A stretch of 5,540 nt of DNA from CAYVDH01 sp964450355 (GCA_964450355.1 CAYVDH010000205.1:1-5540); one strand, 5' to 3'; shown: positions 1-5,461, counted from the stretch's first letter. Made by a program: numbers and translations. Notes: generated by a model not told the origin, from the letters alone.

Positions 1-938
1 TTAGTGCCTCAGACTACTATCCGTTTGGTAGTGTAGCCAAAGGTCGCTCTTTCTCAAGCCAATCTTACCGTTATGGATATCAAGGTTCTGAGAAGGACAA
101 TGAAGTAAATGCAGAAACCTACTCAACATTTTACCGCGCACTTGATACCCGATTAGGTAGATGGTTTTCATTAGATCCAGTAAAAAAACCTTATGAATCT
201 CCGTATGTAAGTATGGGTAATAATCCAATCAAGGATTTTGATAAGTATGGCAATGACTTAGATGTTGGGAAAAACAAGGAGTCGAAAGATGATATAAAAA
301 GCTTGGCAAAAAGTAAAAACCAAGACTTCATTAAAATTGATGATAATACAGGGAAAGTCACTTTAGATTTTGGTAAAATGAGTAAGGAGGATATCGCCAA
401 AACTCTTAAGAAGGATGAAGGTTTGAATTTAATAAACGATTTGGTTGACTCAAAAAAGAAGTTTCTTTATGAAGCTACCGACCTGTTTTTAGGTAAAAAT
501 TCGGAAGGTATGAAAATGGGTAGACCAATGTATCTTGAAAAGGATAAAATTGTGAATGCTTCTGATAATGGTAAAGATGGTGTTGGGGGGCATACCTTTT
601 TACCGAAAGATGGCTATAATGGTCAAGTAGCAATACAGACAAATGCAACCTATAACGAAAAATCCGCAGGGATGATTGTTTCAAAGTCAAGAGCATCAGT
701 TGTTTTTCATGAATTGGCAGAGAATTACGAACGCACTAATAATGGAGTAGATTATAGTGGAGGAAATAAAGGTTTCGGTGCTCATAATTTATCTATCACT
801 AGAGAGAATAAATGGTGGAACACATCTAGCGAGCCAGGAGTGGTTAGAGATCCCTCAGCTCCGATGCCTACCAAAGAACAAAAACAAGATTTATATAAAA
901 GACTGACAGAATATAATGGGCTATCTGATGGACAATAA
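1..938 (+). CDS. Rhs/YD-repeat polymorphic toxin, C-terminal end (5' partial), with putative metallopeptidase-like tip
   Basis: The frame is open from the left edge (first complete codon at 3) to TAA at 936-938, giving 311 visible residues of a larger protein. Residues 4-88 are the Rhs-associated core: DYYPFGS (4-10), YRYGYQGSEKDNE (22-34), RALDTRLGRWFSLDP (45-59), SPYVSMGNNPI (66-76). Rhs proteins are secreted shells that enclose and release a variable C-terminal toxin. After a Lys/Asp-rich linker the C-terminal region is not a core sequence. It contains FHELAENYERT (H236, E237, E240) and, about 20 residues later, GAHNLSITRE (H261, E268). An HE pair plus a downstream His suggests a zinc metallopeptidase-like toxin, but the classic second His of HExxH is Glu here, so the enzyme class is only inferred. 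The next gene overlaps its end and encodes a secreted protein, which fits a toxin-immunity pair acting in the periplasm. The start codon, YD repeats and secretion signals lie outside the window. Confidence 0.88.
   Translation, partial: SASDYYPFGSVAKGRSFSSQSYRYGYQGSEKDNEVNAETYSTFYRALDTRLGRWFSLDPVKKPYESPYVSMGNNPIKDFDKYGNDLDVGKNKESKDDIKSLAKSKNQDFIKIDDNTGKVTLDFGKMSKEDIAKTLKKDEGLNLINDLVDSKKKFLYEATDLFLGKNSEGMKMGRPMYLEKDKIVNASDNGKDGVGGHTFLPKDGYNGQVAIQTNATYNEKSAGMIVSKSRASVVFHELAENYERTNNGVDYSGGNKGFGAHNLSITRENKWWNTSSEPGVVRDPSAPMPTKEQKQDLYKRLTEYNGLSDGQ
13..55 (+). repeat. 43-bp inverted repeat, left copy (inside the expressed Rhs tip)
   Basis: This block, starting ACTACTATCCGTTTGG and ending CGCTCTTTCTC, is identical base for base to the reverse complement of 3515-3557. 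Identity stops abruptly on the left (G12 versus A). On the right it decays: four mismatches in the next 21 bp, then none of the clear similarity that precedes it. It encodes YYPFGSVAKGRSFS, in the same codon frame in both copies. Fourteen codons with no synonymous difference suggest recent exchange or selection on the DNA itself, not only on the protein. Confidence 0.95.
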
Positions 939-1368
939 AAAATTGATTTCTTTATTTGTATTTTTCTTAAATGTATGGCTTTGTCAATCACAAAATTGTA
1001 CTTTTAATGGAAATACCAAACTTGTAACTTGTTCCGAAAAGAGTAAAGTATTTAAAGAAACTAAATCTGAACTTGGTACTTTTGGACTAGGCTTTGACCC
1101 TTCAAGTTGTGAAATGATAGGCGATACCTGCTATTTAGGATTTCGGTTATTTTATGCACCAGCAGAGAAACAGAACTCTACTAAACCTCAATGTGAAGTT
1201 ATTCTATGTAAAAGAAAGAAGTCTAAGTTTTATCCTCTACTAAACTTATCAAAGACAACCATATTAGTGGAAGAAAAGATTAAGTTTATTCCAAAATCAG
1301 ACATTTACCTAGTCTTTTACAGTAAAGGAATCGTCTCATTTGCTATTCACACCAAAGACTTTAAATAA
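928..1368 (+). CDS. Putative secreted immunity protein, Cys-rich (partner of upstream Rhs toxin)
   Basis: I do not recognise the family. The start at 928 (MDNKKLISLF) is preferred over the in-frame ATG at 916, because it puts the two lysines directly before the hydrophobic segment; with it the gene overlaps the Rhs toxin end by 11 nt. The 146-residue product has an N-terminal signal peptide (about residues 4-19, with cleavage probably after Q20 or Q22, in CQSQNC). The mature part holds six cysteines (24, 35, 61, 68, 89, 94), consistent with disulfides in an oxidising compartment. A small gene overlapping the 3' end of an Rhs toxin is the standard position for the cognate immunity gene, and export suggests that the toxin is neutralised in the periplasm. 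Translation is probably coupled to the toxin gene. The immunity role comes from position only. Confidence 0.75.
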   Translation: MDNKKLISLFVFFLNVWLCQSQNCTFNGNTKLVTCSEKSKVFKETKSELGTFGLGFDPSSCEMIGDTCYLGFRLFYAPAEKQNSTKPQCEVILCKRKKSKFYPLLNLSKTTILVEEKIKFIPKSDIYLVFYSKGIVSFAIHTKDFK

Positions 1369-1503
1369 CCTATAAAAGTGTGTTTGAATATTCTCTTATT
1401 GTACAATACAAAAAAATATTATATACCATATATTATATTTCAGAAATGAGGAAAAGTGATAAGTAGAATTATAATCTTCAATCAGTTCCATCAATAAAAT
1501 AAT

Positions 1504-1959
1504 ATGAAAAATAGCTTTATAATTTTAATAATTTTTATTTCGTGTAGTTGCTATGCCCAAAAGTCAATGCAGCTGGATTCAATGGTGTTTTTTTTTATAA
1601 AAAAATCACTTGAATGTGAAAAAAGAGTTTACTTATTTGCAATTCGAGATTCAGCTATTTTTAATACAAAAAATAAGAATATTAATTCTATTAATTCTAA
1701 AAATGAATTACCAAAACAAAAAGAAAATAAAACATGCATTCTCTTTTTAACAAAGCAAGAAAAAATAGAAATAGAAGGGCAAAAATATCTTGAATTGAAT
1801 TACAACGTTCAACTATACAAAAAAACTCATAAAGGGGTTCAAATATGGATAGATGAAGGCTTATACAGATTTAAAGTTCGATTGGATTCCTTTAATAATC
1901 CTGACAAATTAGAATATACAAATGGAATTTCACCTTTGGATTTGACTCCTAAAAAGTAA
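1504..1959 (+). CDS. Secreted hypothetical protein (possible extra immunity protein)
   Basis: The product has 151 residues with a clear signal peptide: MKNSF, a hydrophobic IILIIFISCSC stretch, then YAQ with likely cleavage after residue 19. The mature part is rich in Lys, Asn and Ile, contains no motif I recognise, and ends in ISPLDLTPKK. It follows the first toxin-immunity pair after an AT-rich gap of 135 bp and stops before a hairpin that separates it from the convergent module. Its position, size and export resemble orphan immunity genes, which often gather behind Rhs tips, but this is inferred from context. A T9 run at 1588-1596 followed by an A7 run lies in the coding sequence. The spacing suggests its own promoter, although I see no convincing one (the nearest weak -7-like word is TATATTTC at 1434-1441). 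Confidence 0.7.
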   Translation: MKNSFIILIIFISCSCYAQKSMQLDSMVFFFIKKSLECEKRVYLFAIRDSAIFNTKNKNINSINSKNELPKQKENKTCILFLTKQEKIEIEGQKYLELNYNVQLYKKTHKGVQIWIDEGLYRFKVRLDSFNNPDKLEYTNGISPLDLTPKK

Positions 1960-2023
1960 AGTCAAGAACAATAGTAATATTATTAAAAAGGTTATCTGAA
2001 TACAATATCTTATCTTATGGATA

Positions 2024-2054
2024 ATTAAAATACAGGTTAACCTGCTATTTTAAT
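2024..2054. terminator. Bidirectional hairpin between convergent genes
   Basis: The arms ATTAAAATA-CAGG (2024-2036) and CCTG-C-TATTTTAAT (2041-2054) form a 13-bp stem with one bulged C and a TTAA loop. The A-rich and T-rich outer arms serve as U-tracts on either strand. It lies between the + strand gene ending at 1959 and the - strand gene ending at 2045, and overlaps the stop codon of the latter. The low G+C of the stem makes the strength uncertain. Confidence 0.65.
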
Positions 2055-2617
2055 ACGATTCCATTAATTATGTTTTTAAGAAACATTTTATTAGTATCCC
2101 AAAAATCAATAGAAGCGCCACATAAAAAATACATTTTGTTATCACATACTATACATGTCCAATTTCTCGGCCCAAAATAGTCTGAATTAAAATCATTACT
2201 GTTTATGAAATTAATGGCTTTATTAGCGTTCTGCTTGTCTTTAAATATCCATTCCTTAATTTGTATCCAGTCTTCTGTTTGATTGTCGTAAAACGAAGAA
2301 TAGTATATGTTCTTTGAACATATAATATCACTGAAAACTTTTGTATTATAAGTTTTATTAAATGTTGTAAACAAATATTTATCTTCAAAATACCAATCAT
2401 CTGTTTTTAAATCATAAACTTTCCCTATTTGTTTAAGGGTATCAATTATTCTATGAATATTGCTTTTTTCTTTTTTACAACAACAAGTATCTAAATTGAT
2501 TTTATAACTTGTTACTGGAGGTCGAACTATTGAACTATCGGCTACTGAATCTAATACCTGAGCCTTAATATTTATGGCTCCAAAAAAAAGGCAGAGTAAA
2601 CTTAATATATTTTTCAT
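2045..2617 (-). CDS. Putative secreted immunity protein for the Tlde1-like Rhs tip
   Basis: The 190-residue product starts MKNILSLLCLFFGAINIKAQ, a signal peptide with likely cleavage after AQ at residue 20. The mature region is Cys-rich: a CCC triplet at 45-47 and cysteines at 100, 155, 158 and 166. It also has aromatic-rich segments (DDWYFEDKYLFTTF). I do not recognise the family. Its ATG overlaps the TGA of the upstream Rhs-tip toxin in an ATGA junction (2614-2617), so the two are translationally coupled, the usual toxin-immunity arrangement. Periplasmic export fits a partner toxin that looks like a peptidoglycan-active L,D-transpeptidase-fold enzyme; known Tlde1 immunity proteins are also periplasmic. 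There is no gene after it on this strand; the hairpin at 2024-2054 covers its stop codon. Function comes from position and export, not from homology. Confidence 0.78.
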   Translation of the reverse strand: MKNILSLLCLFFGAINIKAQVLDSVADSSIVRPPVTSYKINLDTCCCKKEKSNIHRIIDTLKQIGKVYDLKTDDWYFEDKYLFTTFNKTYNTKVFSDIICSKNIYYSSFYDNQTEDWIQIKEWIFKDKQNANKAINFINSNDFNSDYFGPRNWTCIVCDNKMYFLCGASIDFWDTNKMFLKNIINGIVLK

Positions 2618-3600
2618 GGATTTTGATTTTTCTTATATTGTATTAATGGAGGATAATCGGCTTTTTCATAATGAACTTGAAGTAGTTTATTATCTGTTAT
2701 TGTTTTTATGTCTTTAGCTCCTGATAATGTAAGCAATGTTTGTTTAAAAGATGGAAACTGACACACTGCAATACATCCTATATTTCCTTGAGGGTTTTTA
2801 CTCGGATTTGATTGACCTACGTGAATTAAAAATCCTCCATCTACTCTTATCGCGCCTTTATATTGTTCATTAGTTACATTTTCAGGATAATTTGGTAGAT
2901 ATTCCGTAGGAGTAAATGTTCCTTCAGAGGATTTACCAACAACCCTAACGCTTCCATCTTTCTTACCTTCAACTCCAAATCTGACAGCAGTATATTTATA
3001 TTGAACCGAAGACCCGTCTTCTAATGTACCAGAAACTGTGACTTCATAAAGTGGAACTTTATACAATTTTTTTTCATTTGTTTTACTATCTACAGGTGCA
3101 TTTGGATATCCATACAATATTGCGAATTTCTCAGTCCCATCAGTATTCTTAGCTGGAGTTCCGCTAACATTTATTTTAATATTTCTTAAAGCATTTTGAG
3201 TGACCTGTTGGTTAGTATTGGTCTTGTTTGAGGATTCATTTTGATTTGTTTGCTCTGATGTGGTTGGTTGGGTTGTTCCGTTATTTGTAGGATTTTCTTC
3301 TGCGCCATCTAAATCTGTTGCTAAAATCGGTTTGTTTCCGGCAAATTGATATGGAGTATAATACGGGTAATTTCCTGTTAGTGGATCAATTGATAAAAAT
3401 CTAGCTAGTGCAGGATTATAAATTCTTAAGCCATAATCTTGAGTCCCCTCATCTGTAGAAATAGTTTCTGAGTCATTTTCCTTACCATTAAAGCCGTAAC
3501 GGTAGGATTGGGTGGAGAAAGAGCGACCTTTGGCTACACTACCAAACGGATAGTAGTTATTACTTATTATGAGGTAGTTATGTGCTATCTTGTTATTCAA
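2614..3600 (-). CDS. Silent Rhs tip: core plus L,D-transpeptidase/Tlde1-like toxin domain, body missing
   Basis: The frame opens right after the recombinase stop. The only reasonable start is a TTG at 3600, giving 328 residues. Residues 15-98 are an Rhs core: NYYPFGSVAKGRS, RYGFNGKENDSE, DYGLRIYNPALARFLSIDP, TPYQFAGNKPI, DLDG. An Asn/Thr/Gln-rich linker (about 101-137) follows. The C-terminal domain contains GGFLIHVG (H260) and GNIGCIAVC (C276), a His-x15-Cys spacing with GCI, like the catalytic signature of YkuD/L,D-transpeptidase-fold enzymes and of Tlde1-type (DUF2778-like) toxins that attack peptidoglycan. Family assignment is by motif only. The YD-repeat body, N-terminus and a promoter are all missing, and a terminator lies directly upstream, so it is probably not expressed as a toxin here. 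It reads as a parked cassette, in the opposite orientation to the live gene, complete with its own immunity gene. Confidence 0.82.
   Translation of the reverse strand: MNNKIAHNYLIISNNYYPFGSVAKGRSFSTQSYRYGFNGKENDSETISTDEGTQDYGLRIYNPALARFLSIDPLTGNYPYYTPYQFAGNKPILATDLDGAEENPTNNGTTQPTTSEQTNQNESSNKTNTNQQVTQNALRNIKINVSGTPAKNTDGTEKFAILYGYPNAPVDSKTNEKKLYKVPLYEVTVSGTLEDGSSVQYKYTAVRFGVEGKKDGSVRVVGKSSEGTFTPTEYLPNYPENVTNEQYKGAIRVDGGFLIHVGQSNPSKNPQGNIGCIAVCQFPSFKQTLLTLSGAKDIKTITDNKLLQVHYEKADYPPLIQYKKNQNP
3515..3557 (-). repeat. 43-bp inverted repeat, right copy (inside the silent Rhs tip)
   Basis: This is the exact reverse complement of 13-55. Codon phase matches: the AAC-TAC-TAT codons from 3558 downward align with GAC-TAC-TAT from 12 upward, so any crossover in the repeat keeps both reading frames. 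The outer flank on the recombinase side (3558-3600) encodes a short stretch that I do not recognise as Rhs and may be junction or relic sequence. Confidence 0.95.
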
Positions 3601-3607
3601 ATTGCAT

Positions 3608-3632
3608 AAAAAAAGCCTTTTTTTGAAGGCTT
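3608..3632 (-). terminator. Rho-independent terminator of the recombinase gene
   Basis: On the - strand, AAGCCTT (3632-3626), loop CAAAAA, AAGGCTT (3619-3613), then a run of seven T ending at 3608. It overlaps the TAA stop of the recombinase. It should stop recombinase transcripts before they enter the Rhs tip starting around 3600, which helps to keep that tip silent. Confidence 0.85.
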
Positions 3633-4722
3633 AAAACTCTCTTTTAGAATGTTTACTTTGGGTTATTTTTTCAAACACTTTATCGGTATGCTCATCAATA
3701 AATAATTGTGCTAATTCTATATACCTAAAAAACTCTTTACTATTTGCTGAGTGTCCACTGATTTTTCTAACTGCTTGTTCTGGCATCCCCAAACGCAACA
3801 TATTTGTTATGGCGGTTCTTCTCATGGTGTGGGTGGTAATGTGATCGGCAAGAGTATAATGAAGTCGTTTAGCTTTGTTTTTATAAATTGGGTATTTTAC
3901 ACCACGTTTAGTACGCTCTTTAATCATGGTTTCTTTTAATGCTAATTGTAAGCCAAGCTTTTTAAAACTTTTGTTTAAGTAACTTTTACTAAATGCAGGT
4001 ATGAGCGTTTTTTGTTTTTTGTGATACTTTTTAAGAATATCAATAGCGTACTTTGGAAGTTTGATTGTTGTATTTGTTGTCGTTTTTAAAGAGGTAACTT
4101 TTAAATGGTAAGTATCATTATAAAACAATAGATTTTCGTTTTTCAAAGACATTAAATCCGAAAACCTAAGCGCAACGGTACAGCCAAAAACAAACACATC
4201 CTTAATTACTTTTAGGCTGTCGGGAAGCTTTTCTTCCAATTCAGCGTCAGAAATTAAATAATTTAATTGCTCTGGGCTTAAAACAACAATCGGTATATCT
4301 TCGTTTGGTACATAAAATTGTTTATGATATTCACCAACATTCAAACTATGCTCAGAGCTTAGATAATTAAAAAACGTTCTAATGCTTTTTACAATTAAAC
4401 CAACATAATTGTCGTAAAAATCTTTTTTAAAGTAAAGGAAGTCGGTAAAATCAGAAAAGAATTTTTTGTAATATTTTTTCGCTTGTTCTTTTTCTTTAGT
4501 AGTTAAATTATTGATTAAATAAATTCTTAATTCGTTTTGTGTTTGCTCTACATATTCGATTAATAATTTTTGGGTATAGATATAATTATCGGTGGTAGAT
4601 GTTCGTATTCGTTTTCCACTTTTTTGAACCCTGCGTCCTTTGGTAGTATCTTTTATAAGCTTGTTAAATAGCTCCTGATAATCTTCAGTAGTTAAATATT
4701 TAGTTTGCTTGGTAATTTTCAT
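3631..4722 (-). CDS. Tyrosine recombinase/integrase, apparently intact
   Basis: The product (363 residues) is a tyrosine site-specific recombinase, which cuts and rejoins DNA through a covalent 3'-phosphotyrosine. The N-terminal half (about 1-150) has a charged start and a helical SAM-like, core-binding type region (YTQKLLIEYVEQTQ, KKFFSDFTDFLYFKK). The catalytic half has all expected residues: R186 in CTVALRFSDLMSL, K213 in SLKTTTNTTIKLPK, H298 and R301 in THTMRRT, H324 in ISGHS, and nucleophile Y334 in FFRYI. The ATG at 4722 is chosen over the in-frame ATG at 4755 because a promoter-like TATGTTTG lies between them and the residues added by the longer start do not look like a domain. It points toward the silent Rhs tip and is separated from it by a terminator. 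It could be the integrase of a mobile element or a local invertase acting on the Rhs repeats; its target cannot be read from the sequence. Confidence 0.93.
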   Translation of the reverse strand: MKITKQTKYLTTEDYQELFNKLIKDTTKGRRVQKSGKRIRTSTTDNYIYTQKLLIEYVEQTQNELRIYLINNLTTKEKEQAKKYYKKFFSDFTDFLYFKKDFYDNYVGLIVKSIRTFFNYLSSEHSLNVGEYHKQFYVPNEDIPIVVLSPEQLNYLISDAELEEKLPDSLKVIKDVFVFGCTVALRFSDLMSLKNENLLFYNDTYHLKVTSLKTTTNTTIKLPKYAIDILKKYHKKQKTLIPAFSKSYLNKSFKKLGLQLALKETMIKERTKRGVKYPIYKNKAKRLHYTLADHITTHTMRRTAITNMLRLGMPEQAVRKISGHSANSKEFFRYIELAQLFIDEHTDKVFEKITQSKHSKREF

Positions 4723-4743
4723 GTTTAAAGGGCCTATTAGTCC

Positions 4744-4751
4744 CAAACATA
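4744..4751 (-). promoter_or_regulatory. Possible Bacteroidota -7 promoter element of the recombinase gene
   Basis: TATGTTTG on the - strand matches the Bacteroidota sigma-70 -7 consensus TAnnTTTG. The sequence 19 nt upstream is TGGG, a poor match to the -33 TTTG, so the promoter would be weak or regulated. Transcription would start about 15 nt before the ATG at 4722, which supports that start. Confidence 0.4.
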
Positions 4752-4880
4752 ACATTAATTTTTGGAATATCCCACTCAGGTTGAGCTAATTAAATGCGTC
4801 TTTAAACACATAAAGCTAGGCATAATTGTCCAGCTTTTATTTAAAAAACGGGATTTCTTTATTTATTTAATTTCTTGAGA

Positions 4881-4943
4881 TTGACTTTTTTTACTTTTTG
4901 TCAAGTAAAAATAAACCGTCAATATTGACGGATAACCCGTCAA
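4881..4943. promoter_or_regulatory. Cluster of five GTCAA/TTGAC words upstream of the recombinase
   Basis: TTGAC occurs at 4881 and 4925, and GTCAA at 4900, 4918 and 4939, all within 63 bp, where a random sequence would rarely give even one. Two of them form the perfect 16-bp palindrome CCGTCAATATTGACGG (4916-4931), and a third CCGTCAA follows at 4937-4943. This pattern fits arm-type sites for the recombinase or operators for a regulator of it. The binder is unknown. Confidence 0.5.
4888..4911. repeat. Short inverted repeat (9-bp arms)
   Basis: TTTTTACTT (4888-4896) and AAGTAAAAA (4903-4911) pair across a 6-nt loop, TTTGTC. It abuts the 16-bp palindrome at 4916-4931 and overlaps one GTCAA word. 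It is AT-rich and on its own would be a weak terminator; it may instead be part of a protein-binding array. Confidence 0.5.
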
Positions 4944-5085
4944 GGTTATAGAAAAACTGGCATAGAGAACTTGGGGTTAAAAGAGCTAAAATTTACGCAA
5001 ACTGTTTGATTTCCATGAAAGTTTTTAACTTTCTAATTTTGTTAAAATCCTCGATAAAGTTCGATAATTTCAACGTATAGGGTAC

Positions 5086-5118
5086 AAAAAAGCCGCTAAG
5101 TTTTTAGCGGCTTTTTTT
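5086..5118. terminator. Strong bidirectional Rho-independent terminator
   Basis: GCCGCTAA (5092-5099) and TTAGCGGC (5104-5111) form a perfect 8-bp GC-rich stem with a 4-nt loop, flanked by A6 on the left and T7 on the right. It can therefore end transcripts on either strand. On the - strand it lies just after the stop of the small ORF at 5123-5203. Confidence 0.88.
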
Positions 5119-5122
5119 AGGA

Positions 5123-5203
5123 CTAGTCATCATCTTCTTTTTCAAGTTTTTTTATTTCATCTTTCGTTTTTAACAAGTCGTCCCTCAAATAATCTGAAAG
5201 CAT
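5123..5203 (-). CDS. Possible small ORF or gene remnant, acidic/basic tail
   Basis: ATG at 5203 to TAG at 5123 encodes 26 residues, MLSDYLRDDLLKTKDEIKKL followed by EKEDDD: a charged, probably helical peptide. The frame is open upstream to 5263 and would add a hydrophobic stretch (FLYHIFSISFLIS), but with no ATG. It could thus be a small membrane-anchored protein with an unusual start, or the surviving C-terminus of a decayed gene. The main support is the strong terminator that begins about 5 nt after its stop codon. No function can be assigned. Confidence 0.3.
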   Translation of the reverse strand: MLSDYLRDDLLKTKDEIKKLEKEDDD

Positions 5204-5239
5204 TGATATTAGAAAGCTTATTGAAAAAATATGGTATAA

Positions 5240-5281
5240 AAATCTGCCGAAAAAAAAACTTATTTAAAAAGCGGCAGATTT
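5240..5281. repeat. Inverted repeat with 10-bp perfect arms
   Basis: AAATCTGCCG (5240-5249) and CGGCAGATTT (5272-5281) are perfectly complementary across a 22-nt A/T-rich loop. The loop is long for a terminator. It lies just upstream, on the - strand, of the small ORF ending at 5123, so it could be a leader hairpin, an intergenic repeat, or a protein site. Confidence 0.6.
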
Positions 5282-5302
5282 GCTTAAACCAATTATGCCA
5301 TT

Positions 5303-5448
5303 ATAAAATTTAGTGTAAAAGTCTTTTTGTTTTTAAATGAGTGGACTGTGTGAAAGATGATTTTGCCTCTCGCGAAGCGCCTGTCTGCCGACAAGGCAGG
5401 CTTAAATCATCTAGCTTTAAAGCAAAAAAGACTTTAGCTAAATTTTAT
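5303..5448. repeat. Nested palindromic element (about 146 bp), MITE-like or structured RNA
   Basis: The outer arms match in two blocks: ATAAAATTTAG (5303-5313) with CTAAATTTTAT (5438-5448), and AAAGTCTTTTT (5318-5328) with AAAAAGACTTT (5425-5435). Inside, AGATGATTT (5355-5363) pairs with AAATCATCT (5404-5412), and the centre has a GC-rich hairpin at 5383-5401. All arms nest in register, so the segment can fold as one long stem. I see no ORF in it. It could be a small non-autonomous mobile element, an intergenic repeat, or a non-coding RNA. Confidence 0.55.
5383..5401. repeat. GC-rich hairpin, intergenic palindrome copy 1
   Basis: CTGCC (5385-5389) pairs with GGCAG (5395-5399) over a GACAA loop, extended by a T-G wobble and a G-C pair. 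The words CTGCC/GGCAGG recur in the hairpin at 5462-5480. The local base composition is far more GC-rich than its surroundings. Confidence 0.55.
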
Positions 5449-5461
5449 GAAGGTTTGATTT

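Noticed and set aside
1588..1605. T9/A7 homopolymers as a phase-variation switch
   Set aside because: Such runs are common in this AT-rich sequence and the frame is intact; nothing else points to regulated slippage, so it is only mentioned under the gene.
2203..2400. 65-codon - strand open frame inside the second immunity gene
   Set aside because: It is in another frame of the same strand as the immunity gene, with no signal peptide or recognisable sequence; a shadow.
3751..3939. 62-codon + strand open frame antisense to the recombinase
   Set aside because: It lies wholly within the conserved catalytic half of the recombinase and has no motif, so it is a shadow of that gene.
4723..4755. Longer recombinase start at ATG 4755 (extra MLCLGLIGPLN)
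   Set aside because: The promoter-like TATGTTTG at 4744-4751 lies inside this extension, and the extra residues do not resemble an integrase N-terminus; ATG 4722 gives a charged start typical of the family.
4881..4943. GTCAA repeats as a small CRISPR array
   Set aside because: The units are 5-7 bp in mixed orientation with irregular spacing; there are no 25-40 bp repeats or spacers and no cas gene.
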